From: Oxytricha trifallax
Taxonomy: Eukaryota; Ciliophora; Spirotrichea; Sporadotrichida; Oxytrichidae
Length of the DNA: 64,000 nucleotides
NCBI GenBank assembly: GCA_000711775.1
Contig: ARYC01000462.1
Location: 1 to 64,000, forward strand
Direction: 5' to 3'
The notes under the pieces were generated by a model that was not told the DNA's origin, made no database searches, and was given only the letters and a program-made list of their open reading frames with translations. Below, in pieces: positions 44,148 to 57,450 of the stretch; positions within the stretch are counted from its first letter, which is position 1; every line of letters begins with the position of its first letter. Both the position numbers and the translations under genes were made by a program.

Positions 44148-47100
44148 ATGCTCAATTTCGAAAATCTTGAGAAATTAGACGAACCATTCTAAAAGAAAGG
44201 ATTATCTGTTTTAATGCCCCCTTCAACAAATAATACTGAAAATAAATCGCTAAGAAGCGTTGTCAATTCCAGATCTTCAAGCCGGTCATCTGGAGGTGAT
44301 GACTGCGAATAAAAGGATCTTGAAAAATAAGTATCTTAAACCAAGAATGGTAAAAAAGCGAGGAATGAAGGAGCACAATTCCCTTTATTGATAGACAAAG
44401 CAAAGCTAACCCTCCCTCACCACAACTATTACATATAGAAGATCTTATCAATGGATGAGCTTAAGCCTCTAATTGGGAGTAGGAATCTCTCGAGGATTGT
44501 CAACAAGTTTATCTTGAATAAAACCACTTAAAGTCAGGCAAAGTCAGTTCGAGACATCAAAATTGTGTCACTTACTGGGGTTGATCAGGCACTACCTACT
44601 AAGTCCAAAGCTGCAAGTGACGATAGGCATCAAACAAAGAATATCGATACAAGTGAAGACTAGTTGGAAACTCTTAACTCATAAGTTAATTATGGGGCTA
44701 AGATTTAATCTGAAATTACCTCTATTTACATCAAAGAATATATGATCCTCAAGCCTAATGAGAGGCAAGAATTTATTAGGAAAATATTCAATCGTAATAG
44801 CCAAAGTCTACTAGAATTTTTGTAAAATTTGAAGACTGCATGTTCCGAAAACCTTTGCGAGGACATATTTCGAATAATTAATGAGTTGAACTAAAGAACT
44901 CTAGCAAGCCTTCAGATCAATACAAGGCTCTTTGTTTCATCTTTACTTTACTACCACTATGAGATTATTGAGATTGATGATGAGCTGCTTAAAAGTGCTC
45001 TTTCATAACTTGCTCAAAGGCCCAATATTGAGTAAGCATTAGGGCTTACTAATTACATCTTTATAAACGAGCAAGATAGCTTACTTAAGCTGCAGGATGA
45101 GCTTTAACGGCTGGACAAGACAAACATTGGAATTATACCATTAATGATATGAACCTTTCAGCAACTCAAAATTGATTCCTAGACAGTAAGGCTCTTGCCC
45201 AATACTCTCCTTTGCCTAATAAAGCCCTTCATTCAGATTCTAAAGGAGGATCTAAGCTTGCGTTTGATAAGAGATGTGCCAATTAATGCTGTAGGGGATT
45301 TTATCCAAATATGTGCGCTCTCAAGTCCCTCATCCTATCAAAAGCTGGATAATTTTATTCGAACAATGAGTGAAATATTCGTTCAAAAGTGGAACTTATT
45401 TGATTAGGATGGTTTCATTCTTTACCTATTGCAGATTTCTTTCGAGCTCAAATAACGAAATCCACTTTGGGTATCGAAACTTGACGAGATTTCAGAATAG
45501 GGGAAAAACATCTCCTTTATTTACTTTGAAAAAGGAGTTAGGAACAGAAGAGACGTAATTCAAGAATATCTAAGAACTGATTTTACATAGTTGAACTAAC
45601 TTCTTAATATACCAAATAAGACAAATGCTTTCAACTAGAGCGAATAGAAAAAGCTTCTGAGGTAGTTAAAAAAGACTAATCTAAATTATGTTTCTGTAAA
45701 ATAGTTTTGCAAAGATGTGAGCGTTAAAGCTTTCAACGAAACCAAGTAATTATAGAGGCTCCAATAGATAATTGGATTTCAATTCCTGGCATTGCAAAAG
45801 TTCTGTATTAATTACCTCTAATGGGAGGATACTTAATTCTCATTTATAAACTTTGGGGTTGGGAATGACAAGACCTTACTACGCTCCACTCTGGCTGCCC
45901 TTAAATCGAAAATTCTATAAAAAACTGTTTTTGTTGTTGGCAAAAATGAGCATTTGGTCTTGAGAGATGAAAAGAAGTTCGAGAACATTATTACCAGCCT
46001 GGGTCTTAATGCCAACATAAATTAGTATGAAAACAAAATTGGAGAACTATATGAGTCAAAAGTACCTGGAAAGCGTAATAGAGAAGTCCATTTGGCCAAA
46101 AACTGTTAATAATAGACGAAAATGACTGGATACTTTTCGAGGGAAATGTCAGGCAAATAGAGATCTTGCTCAAATTCTACAGGGCTGCCGAAACTGTGAT
46201 TAGTTTCACAGGGTCGCAACTTACAACCAAAGAACTTAATTGATTGAAAAAAGTTTTAAACACTAAAGAGATTGTGTTTCCCAAGTTGAGTACATTTGTT
46301 GGTGATAAATGGGTAAGGCTTGATCATAAGCTCATTATTTAAAGCCAGGTCGATTTCTGTAAGAGAGTTTTCGAGGTATCCGCTCACTTTTGCAAGCTCA
46401 TCCCTGTTATAATAGTTGCCCAAAACTCCTATTCCCTAATAGATAATCATTTCAAAAAATATTTTCCTCCGTACCCTTTTTCCTTATGAGAATGTCAAGA
46501 GCGCCAAAGTCGAGGCTCAATTTGATAATTAATTTGTGAACAAGAATTCTAAGGGCTAATTTGGGGTTTTCCTATTGTATGAACAGTAAGCGAGGGGAAC
46601 AGACCTGAAATCACGCATGAGATCGAATTCAACGGAGGTTTATTTTTAATTTTGGTTGATACTTTCTCTGAGTTCTACTGAGCAAATTCTTGGGAGAGTT
46701 GGATGCTTGCATAGAAAAGGAACATTCAAGTAAATCATTTACAAACACGGCTCTTAGAAGTGCGGAATAGGTTATTACTCTCCATTAGTAGTATATTGGG
46801 AACCAGAATCATCTAAAGACCGCAGCCCTATAGACTGTTCTAGGTTGCTCTTCGTGGGAAAAAGTGAATGCAGTGGGAAAAAATCAGGTTAAGGTGCTTT
46901 AAATTTTTGAAAATTGCATTTTACCTTAAGCTCTGGGTCTGATTGATATCCAAGCATAAGACAGCTTGTAAATGCATTTAAAAGAAAATCAGTTAAGGGT
47001 GCATCAGTTAAAAGTCACTCCAATTTAATAAAGAAGAAGGAGAGAGTTGATGATTTTTCAGGATAAAAACTAGCCAAAGCCGATGAGACAGTTATGTTTA

Positions 47101-47523
47101 CAGTCCCTACTGTGTTCGATGGTTCATAGAGTGCTGCATTAAAGATCAAAGTGACAAAAATAGCCAGAGAACTTTAGAACTAATTGACGCTTTTTAAGAG
47201 GCGACTGTCTAGAGTAAAAAAAAACGGAGAAAAATAATGACAATAATCCTATAGTCGATTAGTTGGCAGACTAAAAAAATGATAGTGACAACGATATCTC
47301 TGATAGTGAGACTGCAAAAGTTACAGAAAAAATCGTAATTAAATAGAAACTTTAGGCAGGTGGAGAAAGAATGAATAGCAATATTGCGAAATTCACTGGC
47401 AAAGCTTATCAAACAAAATCTAGGAGAATGACTGGGAAAAGGATAATGGCAAAGGCCATTGTTGCTCCCTAAGATCCAAAAAGGTTCAAGAGCGATAACA
47501 TAAGTGTGGGAAGTTCAGAATGA
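44148..47523 (+). pseudogene. Large unidentified gene, possible SecA/DEAD-like ATPase
   Basis: Starts ATG 44148 (MLNFENLEKLDEPFQKKGLS), with a Ser-rich segment near 44260. About 650 codons are open to 46105 with a single TGA (near 45152, LMI-TGA-TFQQ). Then a one-base shift leads to LLIIDENDWILFEGNVRQIE, VISFTGSQLTTKE and VIIVAQNSYSL; more shifts follow, and the acidic/Lys-rich end stops at TGA 47521. The order GVGNDKTLLRSTLAALKSKI, VFVVGKNEHLVLRDEKKFE, IIDEND and SFTGS loosely follows motifs I-III of superfamily-2 ATPases such as SecA-like DEAD proteins. This is tentative, since Walker A lacks the usual GKT/S. GC is well above the flanks. Confidence 0.55.
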
Positions 47524-48242
47524 CACTTGATTAGAGTCGGTTTTCATACAGAGTTACTTCTAACTCGAAATGGAGTAATTGCTGTATGGTACGTGTAAAA
47601 TTTTAATTACAAAGAAATTAATTTTTAATCAAATCATATCTAAATTTTGTTGTCAAGCAAGTATTCTCCCTTCATTATCAATCACTCTATTCAATACAAT
47701 ATATTCAGTTGCAGTTAAAAAGTCTATAGCCTTTTACTGATTTTTTGAGTTTTTTATTAGCATATATTAAGCATTTTAATTAAAATTCTATATGTAACTA
47801 AATTTAAAATTTAGTTCCACACACACTTAAATATAGTATAATTTAGGATTCAAACATAGATAGAATATACTTAAATCTTGATAGAAATAGAAAAATTTAA
47901 AGAAAATTCTTAGTACTTTAAGAAAATTATTCTATATGAAAATTAGTAGATGATAAATTATTATATAAAGTTATTAGGGTGCTTAACAATGTTCTTTTGT
48001 AAATATATATTTCTTATTAGAATTGTAAAAAAATTAACTATCTTTGACTCTTTAATCATGTATTATTACTTTTGTGTGTAACTAAATTTCGAAATTAGAT
48101 TACACATGTAAATTAAATTAAAATATTAAATTTATATTAAATTATCTAAAAATCAACATGGAGTCAAACAAAAAATTATAATATTTTTTTAATATGTTGA
48201 TTGTCATGAAGTTAATGGACTAAGGATTTGTAACCAACTAGT
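47524..48242. other. AT-rich spacer with small hairpins
   Basis: Near 47793 (AACTAAATTTAAAATTTAGTT-like) and 48080 (GTGTGTAACTAAATTTCGAA) short palindromes of similar sequence occur. No gene seen. Confidence 0.35.
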
Positions 48243-48990
48243 TCATCTAGCTTTGCCTTCATTCCATTGAAAATCATCCCTCATTCTCTTGTTATCTTCA
48301 ATGTACCTCTGCTTTCTACCTCTCATCGCTATCTCTTCCCCTTTAACTTCCTCAACTTCTTTCACTCTACATTTCCTCTGGGTTGATTACTTAATTAGAT
48401 GTGCCGATCTTTCCTTTTATACTATAAGTATGATAATTCCTGAAAGCCTTACCACTGTAGTTAAGAAATCGCTAAGAGCTCTTGCGAATTCTGGTTTCAT
48501 ATGTACAATTAGATTTTAACTTTAGTCTAGTTTGTCTCTCCTCTTTTGTTTAGCTTACAGGATGATTTAGTTGACTCCCTCATTGTCAAGGGTAAAAGAA
48601 TGTCGCAAATCCACTTTTTGTCCTAATGCAGCCAATCGCATTGATCTGGTAGGAAGCTTAAAAGAGATGGCTTTTGTTTTGAGTAGTCAAGAAAATCATC
48701 AGCAGTAAGCCCTTCAATCTTTGGGACTGCTGCCACAATGACGTAGCATCTAGTGAGGTACTAAACTTTGTTACTTATTAAGTTCTTACCTCCTTTAAGC
48801 CATTAAGAATGCTTTTGAGAAAATAGACGTTGCAACGCCCTAGTTTGGGTAAGTATGCAGCACATTTTTGAGTGATAAAATCATGCAGCTCTTTTTATAC
48901 TGCCAATTTTCTCTTTCTTTTAATGAACATTCACACATGAAAGTTACATCTCCATCTATAGTGCTGGTTAATGCTAAAATTTTAAGTTTA
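48243..48990 (-). CDS. Unidentified gene with short introns, divergent from transposase
   Basis: Minus strand, likely from about 48960 (in-frame ATG 48938), ending TGA 48243. Visible: MCECSLKERENWQYKKSCMI, YPNQGVATSIFSKAFLMAQR, CYVIVAAVPKIEGLTADDFL, CDWLHQDKKWICDILLPL, PEFARALSDFLTTV, and a basic end GRKQRYIEDNKRMRDDFQW. Junctions coincide with GTAAG...TAG introns (near 48745-48775, 48525-48560 and 48415-48445). Family not recognised. Divergent and close to the DDE transposase gene at 49141, so it may be a second gene of the same element. Confidence 0.5.
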
Positions 48991-49140
48991 CGTTGTGTTA
49001 TCTGTTGTTAGAATTGTTGTCTACTTATTTTATTAATTTATTATAATAGTTATTATCAGAAAAGTATAAATCTTTTCATCGTGAAGGATACTATATAGAA
49101 GAAACCTTTTAGCCCTGAAATTTTATTTACTTCGTAAGCA

Positions 49141-50742
49141 ATGAAAACTACATAAGCCAATAATGTTCAATAGCAATCAATTATGAATTACTTTAATCTT
49201 GCAAGCAAATTGCAAAGCGGATCATCTTTTGAGCAAGATGAGGAGGAATCCAGTTTGATTTCAAAGGACTCGATTGTATTTTTAAATAATAGTGGGTGTT
49301 CGACTTAATTGCTGTCAAGCCGTTTTGTAAGAGAGGACATTATCGTTGAGAGCTGGACTTAGTCGATGTTGGAATAATCGGAGAAGATGAAACTCTAGAA
49401 CTATTCTATTGAAAGCTTTAACCATTAAATTCTTGACCCAAAAGAATAGATAATATAAAAGTAATTTGAAGCTGACTCAATCGGATGTCACACCTAAACT
49501 CCGATTGCCTGAAAGATATTATGCGCTATCATATCACTCACTAGCTAAAAGTGAAAGAAGTAAAATTTTCAGTTTAGGATTTAAAGTCTTAAGCGAACGA
49601 GCGAGTATGTTGACTAAGGTCTTAAAACGGTGGAATTGGAAGCAAAATAAATTGAGAATCATAAAGCATCTCTTAAACTTGATTGTAAATCTGCATCTTA
49701 AGTAGATGCTAGTCAAATTAACCATCAAAACATTCTTGTAAAGCAAGTAAACTTGGACAAAAAGATAAGGCAAATGTACTTTGAATAAAAGTGTTAAAGA
49801 GCAGTGATTTAATAGCGTCTCAGAGTATCTAAATATAGCGTAACATAGGCTATTAATGCATTTAATTATCAAAAGTAAAGTTTGAATGAGCTTGAAGAAA
49901 CTGTCACAAAAATAATTCCAAATACTTTAAACGACTACATTTGATTCTATCTCTCGGCGGCCAAAAGAATAGCTACTCTTAAAAATCTAAAGAATAATCT
50001 TAATGATAGATTCAAACTCATTGTATCTGAGAGTTGGTTAAGCAAATTCGTGAAGTAGCACCTAATGCTTAGCTACGAAAAGATCTATACCATTGATAAG
50101 CTAACAAATTTTACCCAAAGCATCCTCTAAAGATAGTGAGCTGCCCATAGCCTTTTACGAATGCTGAACGAAGGTCTAAATATTATAAATATTGACGAAA
50201 GCAGAATAAAATGGACTGAAAATCCAAGAAGAGGGTGGTCAGCCTTAGGAAGAAAACGCTATAGCTCAAAATTTTAGCGGATTAAGGCTGTAAATATTAT
50301 TGGAGGGGTAAGTTCGAAAGGGGCTGTGTATTTTAGTGTAAATAGTGGAAACAATAATAGTCTAACAGTTTGGAATTTTATATTGAAGCTGGTGATTGAG
50401 CTTGAACTTATTGACAAAAATTGGAGAACCTCGACAATAATAATGTTAGATAATGTTGCAAATCATCGGAGTAAGATATTAAAGCAAAAGTTCACAATTC
50501 ATAAAATTCCAATCGCATTTCTAGGACCTTATCAGTTTGATCTAGCTCCTGTTGAAAAGTTGCTCGCTTATATTAAGAAGGACTTAAAATAGGGTACTGA
50601 TTTTAAAAATCAGTCAAGGTAAGTTATTGATTTTCCCATATTTTTACGAAACACTTTTAGTATTTAAACTATGAAGTTTCTTGCAAATACAACATCTCTC
50701 TAAATTTTTCGTGGGTCTAAGATTCATTTCACTCAGCATTGA
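49141..50742 (+). pseudogene. DDE transposase (Tc1/mariner/IS630-like), third family
   Basis: ATG 49141 (MKTTQANNVQQQSIMNYFN...), TGA 50740. Catalytic core: Asp-Glu in NIIIDESRIKW-type context (read as NINIDESRIKW near 50187), RRGWSALGRKRYSSK, then Asp in TIIMLDNVANHRS (near 50450) and Glu in LAPVEKLLAYIKK (near 50553), with 34 residues between (D34E). The sequence differs strongly from TBE transposases. An intron at 50619-50660 (GTAAGT...TTTTAG) leads to a short last exon ending IHFTQH. TGA codons near 49942 and 50138 and a shift near 49500 break it. No terminal repeats found. Confidence 0.75.
50619..50660 (+). other. Intron in third transposase gene (42 nt)
   Basis: GTAAGT start, TTTTAG end; splicing joins KNQS to IQTMKFLANTTS in frame and leads to a TGA stop. 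Confidence 0.55.
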
Positions 50743-52370
50743 ATAGTGCCTTGCATTTTCTGTCACTTCAAGGAATATGAGCGATTGGAGAGTTCAGCAC
50801 AATGTCGTCAACTTATTAGGAATCTGATTATTATATTATTATGTTATAGAAAATTTAATCTTGAACCATTTTATTTTTTATACTATGTCCATCAAAATGT
50901 ATTATCCTTAGAGTAGCACAAAACTAAATTTTAATTGTTTCTTATTTAACAATACATTATTTGTAGGTAGCTAACTATTAACTTTAAAATCATTATCTCA
51001 ATCAATTTGATTTGTACTATTTACAACTCCAAAAACATCAATGAAAGTTGGATGATTAATTAATTCAATTGGATCCTTTTATTTAAAACCTATTGATAGC
51101 AAATCGTTAAACTTCTTAAATTTACATAGAACTATCATTTTAGCATTTCACTCTCAAATAATGCTGGACGTCAATTATGGTATTGAATTAACATTAAGAG
51201 TTTAAAATTAAAATTTATGGAAGTCAAGAGCCTTCCTGAAATAAAAAATTTAGATGTAAGCAATTGTCATATTTATATCTTATGTATTTTCATGTCATAT
51301 TTATCTGAAAAATGCTTAAAAAAATAAGCTTTTTATACTAACAAGAACGAAGTATTGAAAAGTCTCAAATAGTTTACTATTAAAAACAACATCTCTAATT
51401 CAAGTTTTGAGTGGGTAATGTAAGATTGGTACGCAGCTTTCTATTATTATTCGAACTCTTTAGCATAATCTTTGAAAAACAGACCATCAATATTTTCTTT
51501 GTTTTTCTTATTATTAAATTTAGTTGTTTGAATGTGAGAATATTAACTTCTTTCTATTGTATATAAAAATCTCAATTAATAACTAAGCAGCCAATATTTT
51601 ATTCGAGTTTAATATCTATCTAATTCTCTTACTACTGTCTGACTTATAAAGGATTAGATAATACTATAATAGTTTTAGTTATCATGAGTTTACTCAATTG
51701 ACAGATCTTTGATTTCTATTATTAATTTTATTTTAAATTCTTTAAAAATTTTGATTAATGTATTCTGTATGAATATAAAGAATTATTTATTAGAAATTCT
51801 TTGAATTACTTATTTTATCCTAATAAAATTGATTGGAAGAAATCATATAAATTGATTCCTAAAAGAGTAAGGACTCCTCTTCAATTAAGATGAAGGATAA
51901 ATAAAATATCCGCTAGAGTCTTAAATAAAGTTTGATTTGATTTATTGATTCTTTATTATTTATAAATAATTTTTATAAAAACCCAGAAATAATAAAGTAT
52001 TTCTTTTGCTATTTTTAAATATTTATAATTTTTTAAAAACTCTGAATATTCTAGCACCCTTAATATTGATTTCCTAAATCTTAAGATAAAAATTAAAAAT
52101 TTTGTCTAATAAACTACAAATAAAAGTTTGAGTAGAATAGCAACAAAATTTATAGGAAGATTATAAAAACGATTAAATTCTTGACTTAAATATTTTAATA
52201 AAACCTAGAATATAAAATAATTATCCCAAGCATATTTATTTTTTAAATAAACGATAAACTATCTAAGGACCCAATAAATTAAACATTTGAATCAGTTGAG
52301 TAATAAAAAGATAAAGAGTGAAATATTTATCCTTAATAAATTCAATCATAAAATCTAAAATTATTTCAAT
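50743..52370. other. AT-rich spacer
   Basis: No coding-like frame recognised. Confidence 0.35.
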
Positions 52371-54142
52371 ATGAATAACTTCTTATTTGAGTTGTATGAT
52401 TAATCTAAACTTGATACTAAGTTTTAATTGAGGCTAAGACCTAAGATACTTTTATTCAGAATAAATAGAAATAAGGATAATAGGAAATTGAAAACTCTTA
52501 TAGCTTTTAAAGTGATTGGGATGATATTTCTAATCAATCAGTATTTCTAGAATTTGAAGACGATTAGCAAGTTGAACTTAATAATGATTATGATAAAATC
52601 TCTTTCAATTATGACGACAAAAAATAAAATTAATTAAGCAATTAAAATCAACCTTACTTGCAATACTAAAATTAAGTGTAACTTCAATAAAATTTTTCTG
52701 TTTAAAATCTTTGCTCAATCCAGAAGCCAGATTAATAATAGCAATAAAATATTGAATAATTTAATACTAGTCTTTGTTAATAATCAAAAAATTACAAATG
52801 AATAAACTTAAAGAAGTACAATAAAATTCTGAAGAAAAAATTTGATTTAACAAATTAAGAAATTTAGGCTTTGAAATTCAAATTTAATGTCTTCAACCCA
52901 TTTTAGAAATGGTCCAGGGAATATAGATATATTAGCCATAATTAATCAAACAAATATGCGTTCAATGACTGGAGAGAAATATTCAGAAGTATTGATGCAA
53001 AAATGAGAAAAATGAAGGATTATGTGAATAAACATTATATAAAAATGTGGCAATCTTAACACAAAAAACAAAGAAATAATTAAGATTCTCTTTTAGGTAA
53101 ATAAAAGAAACGTGATGATTGAATGTTACTTTAACAAAAAGAAAAAGAAGTGCAGCACTTAAAAAATCAGGTAAAAAAGTTATAGTTGAAGTTAAGCATA
53201 AGTACTGAATTTTTTCAATAAAAAGATTTGAAATTGGATTAAGTTTAAAGGGAAGTACTAAAAGTAATCAATAAATAATTTACGAATTTAAAAATTGAAA
53301 ATGGGTAGCTCAAAGAGAAATAAGAACAAATTCAAGTAAAATTTGAAGATCCTAAAAGGAGAGATTAGAAGTTACTAAAAAAGTTGCAGTCAAAATAATA
53401 CTAGAAACGAATTGCCTAAATTACTCTTGATAATAAACACAGAATAAATCATGGATAATAAGTTTAAACAAAATACAAACGGGGCTTTAGAAGATATAAT
53501 AACAACAGCTATTAATACCAAGGATGTATAAAAAATCAAGATATGTGGAATTAAATTTACTTTAGACCATAAAAGAAACGAATTAGGAAACTTGTTTGCC
53601 GCTAAAGTAATGGATCCACCTTGGGATGATACAGCATGAAAACTGGGCTATTAAATCATAAAAGATATAGAAATATTCAGAAACATACCATTAAAAGACT
53701 TTAAAAAAACGGATACTTATTTATTTGAATCGCAAACTCAAAGCTAGAGGCATGCCTAGAATACCTCAAATCAATAGGATATAAGAGAGCAGAACTAGTA
53801 ACGTAAATAAAACTATATAACGACAAGACTTTATTTAGAGGAATATGATTTGATATGAGACACATAACTGAGTTTTGTGTAGTTGCAAGACAAGAAAATG
53901 AATTCAGTGAATTGAAAAAGATTACCTATACACACAACGTAGATAACATTATTATATCTCAAGTAAGATTAGTAAGTTAGAAGCCAGATCAATTGTACGA
54001 ATACGTGGAACAATTATTGCCTAATCGAAAATACGCTGAAATATTTGGCAGACCCCATAATCATAGGCCCTACTGGACAACGATAGGAAATGAAGCCTTA
54101 TTTTATCAGAATCAAACTCCAGCAAAGGTTCAAAGATAATGA
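52371..54142 (+). pseudogene. MT-A70 family adenine methyltransferase homologue
   Basis: S-adenosylmethionine-dependent N6-adenine methyltransferase fold. N-terminal part (from about 52440) is acidic and Gln-rich; the middle is Lys/Gln-rich and probably coiled coil (HLKNQVKKLQLKLSISTEF). Catalytic motif MDPPWDD at 53610-53630, then a one-base shift, YLFI-TGA-IANSKLEACLEYLKS (53715-53775), LFRGI-TGA-FDMRHITEFCVVA (about 53830-53885) and the typical C-terminal EIFGRPHNHRPYWTTIGNE (about 54040-54095). Stop TGA 54140. In-frame TGAs lie near 53118, 53637, 53726 and 53846; at 53726 the family nearly always has Trp (LF-I/L-W-V). Ciliates use MT-A70 proteins for 6mA in DNA; whether this copy is active is unclear. 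Confidence 0.75.
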
Positions 54143-54769
54143 CTTGAATATTCAATCCTTTTCAAGCAAATATTATAAGTTTATTTGCAATTTCTTTATA
54201 ATAATTATATAATTTACATTAAGAATGGATTAATTATATCTTAAGTCTTATTTGACTCAAGGGGTTTTATCTATTCTTAGATAATGTAAAGCGATATGAT
54301 TTCAATATTATTTTATAATTGGCTTATTTAGCTTAACATTGAGAATGCTATAATTTAATTACAAATTACTAAAGAATAGGGATTATCTCAATAATTTGCA
54401 ATATAGAATAAAATAAAGCTATGTATTTTTATTAATTAACTAAATAAATTAGCATAATTACAGTATAATTAATTAAACATTCCTTTAAATAAAAATTAAT
54501 AACATTTTTGATATTTCAAAATTAATATAAATAAATATTTTTTTTGTAATTAATTCTTATTATTAAATAAAAAATATAATTATAATTGATTATTTCTTTA
54601 GCATTAAATCTTTTTTATTATATCATAGAATGTAAAATAAGAATTGAAATAACATGAGTTAAAGTTTAAAAAACCAAAAAAAGTCTGTCTTATTTTAACT
54701 ATTAATAGTAATAATTTTAATAATAAATTTATCTTATTAAAGTCTCTTGATACCTCAGACCTTAATTAT
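54143..54769. other. AT-rich spacer
   Basis: No gene seen. Confidence 0.35.
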
Positions 54770-55745
54770 GTAGTAATATGCAAGGGTCAAGCCCTTTTAT
54801 TTGGGTTTATTGATATTTCAGTGATTCAAACATCACTTGTCTTGATTTATGCTTTTCAATTGAAATTCATTTGTTTTTCTCTGTGTACTTTTCATTGTCT
54901 CTTTCTTGACTGGTTTGAAACTATTTAAGATGTATGTTATTTTATTTTGTCTTATTTAATTAGTTCAAAGAGAAGTGAAATTTCTTTTCTATCTCACTGT
55001 TATAACTCCAAGTGAAGAGTTGTTAGTTGTGAAAGCAAATTTATAAGCTTAATTTCTTGAAATTTATACTTAGGATCTTGATTTAACCTTCTAAATTCTA
55101 TTGTTTTTAGAGGCAAATTATTCTGATATAAATTTGTTTATAGCTTGGTGATTGCTATATAATAAATTGATGTTTATCTCTTTGGATCTCAGTAAAATCT
55201 TAGTGTTTAATAGCTATGATGTATCGTTCTCACTCTGCTGCTCATTTTAAACTTATCTTTGTTGATACAAACTCTCGAGAGTCTAATCAGATTCTGGACT
55301 CACATTAAGTGATGAGGCTTTTTAGAGTAACTATTTAATGCCCCTTTTAAGGTACTAAGTAGTAATTCTTAATTGAAGATAGTGTATCTTTGCCTAGCGA
55401 AGGTTTTAGAAGATTGTAATGAAAATATTGAGAGATCTATAAATTTTAAGTTGTGTTCTGTCTTCTTTTTTTTTAGTTGCAGATTTAGTTTTCTTAATTA
55501 TTAATAACTTTTGTTTTACACAGTTATAAAATAAATGATATTGTGGTTAGCCATTTTTTCCCATTGGTTTGTTTATATGATTATTTTTTAAGTAAGATCT
55601 TGTTCTATTTTTTTAAATAAAATGGGGTATAGTTTGTGAGTCTCTTGATTTTTGAGATAGAGAAAAAACTATATAATCTATGGTTGGAGTTAATGGCTGT
55701 TCATATCTCTGTTTTTTGAGTTATTAATGTTGTTTATTCCCTTTT
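54770..55745 (-). pseudogene. Q/N/K-rich protein remnant, apparent paralogue of 61059-62555
   Basis: Minus-strand frames such as NYTPFYLKKQNKILLKKQ, LLKPSLGKDTLSSIKNYYLV, NNSSLGVITVRQKRNFTSL and FKPVKKETMKSTQRKTNEF. Several TGAs and shifts. It shares the order KNYY..., later Lys-rich region, and a terminal AAGGGTCAAGCCCTT hairpin (near 54783) with the gene at 61-62.5 kb. Function unknown. Confidence 0.35.
54778..54802. repeat. Small GGGT..AGCCC hairpin
   Basis: CAAGGGTCAAGCCCTTTTAT; a similar AAGGGAGTAGCCCTTTTAT lies at 60983. Both sit at the 3' side of the two related minus-strand genes. Confidence 0.4.
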
Positions 55746-56999
55746 TCATCAGCTATTAGTTACTCTTATTAAAGAAGTTATTTTCCTTGTCTTTGGTTTT
55801 CAATAATTAAACATGAGGAATGACCCCTTCAAATTTTTTTAAATGATAAGTAATCGTACCTTTATATATTTTTTATAGTAACTTCTTGTATACTATGCTT
55901 TTTTCAAATATTTGGCCTGTAAACGTTAATTTTGCCAATTTAGTAGCTATTATTTATACAACTATTGATAATTAACAGGTAAAGTTATCGCCACCGGAGT
56001 AGTTTACTACTTCTTCCGTATAAAATTTGTGTAAGAAGACTAAGTATTAAGATGAGAATATAGTGTATTTGGAATCATTGTCTAATTACCAATCATATTC
56101 ATCCATTGTAAAAAATTTTACTAGAATAAACTAGTATATGAAATCTTTTGAGTTCTTTCAGCTCTAATCACGGTGGAGGAATTGTGCATATATAAAGTTT
56201 TGGGGTACAAGCACATCTCAATTGTAGGAATCAATGTGTTAGCCTTAGATATTCACTTTATTTAATTAATTTAGTATTTTATTGATAAATAACTTCTTAA
56301 TCGATTCCTAAAACTACAAAAATATTTACTATTAATTCGAATCAATAGAAATTACTAAATTTATTGACTAAAAGAAATTTATTATATAAATAAAATAGCC
56401 TATTAAATAATTAAATAATCATTTTTATCAAATAAAATATATTCAAAAATATAAAATAAATCTGATTTAATTAAAAGAAAATTTCAGATAAAAGAATTTG
56501 ATTTAAACTATGTTTAACTTATCCAATAATCACTTTAAATCGATGTATATAAATTTAATCATTCAATTTTATTCAATTTCTTGATAAATATATTAATTTG
56601 ATTATGCTATAGAATCAAATGATCTTCACAAGTAATTATATTGATCTTTTATGTATAGATAAAGCAATAAATAAAACGCCATTTCTTTCTATTTAATTAT
56701 GTCCATTCAATTATGACTAAATAAGAAGACAAGTAAAATTTGTTAATGTTTTGAAGAAGTTAACTGACAATAATATATTTTCATTATAATATATCTAGGC
56801 TTTGGAATTTTGTAAAAAAAATAGGGGGAAAAAAGCAATAGCATAAGAAAAACAGGAAAGATAATGATGAAGATCATGAATTGATGAAAGAAAAATCAGA
56901 AAAATCAGGGTAAATGGCAATGATATTGTTTGGTCTAGAACATAGACTCATTAGCATTTCACATTATTAGTTATTATATTACTCTTTATAAAGAATATA
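55746..56999. other. AT-rich spacer
   Basis: No clear gene. It may contain the decayed 5' part of the preceding minus-strand gene. Confidence 0.3.
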
Positions 57000-57450
57000 A
57001 AAAAAGGGAAGAATTATTAAATTGATTCAGAATACACATAAAGATATTGATATTTGTTTTATTAATTTATGCTTTTTTTTAAATTAGTGAAATCCACTTT
57101 ATTCTAAGATCCTTTAAGGTGTTTTAGCAAATATACTTGCATGTTTATTATTATTAATCTCTTTGCCATACAATCCTTTACGTCTACGAGTTCCACTACT
57201 GCAATACTCCACGAGTAAGCTACAAACCACCTTTTGTTTTTAATTAGATATTGGGAATTTGAAAACTCAATCATCTTGAGGAATTCATTATTGGAACAAT
57301 CAAATTTCAATCTTAACTTCTATTCAATCTCAAGCTTTACGATTATTAAGTATAATGGTATGTTCATATCATCCTTCTGCTGTGGACCTGCATTTAATTT
57401 TTCCAACATTTCAGCAGAGAACAAAGGACAGCTTTGCTAACTATCATTAT
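57000..57450 (-). CDS. Unidentified coding block
   Basis: Minus strand, open from about 57450 with ATG near 57409: MLEKLNAGPQQKDDMNIPLY, LKFDCSNNEFLKMIEFSNSQ, KNKRWFVAYSWSIAVVELVD and VYLLKHLKGSQNKVDF. No TGA until beyond 57000. Balanced composition with many Leu/Val/Ile; Trp as TGG. Family unknown; could be one segment of a split gene. Confidence 0.45.

Noticed and set aside
49534-49872. Minus-strand 112-codon ORF
   Set aside because: Antisense to the DDE transposase gene; low-complexity, hydrophobic translation.
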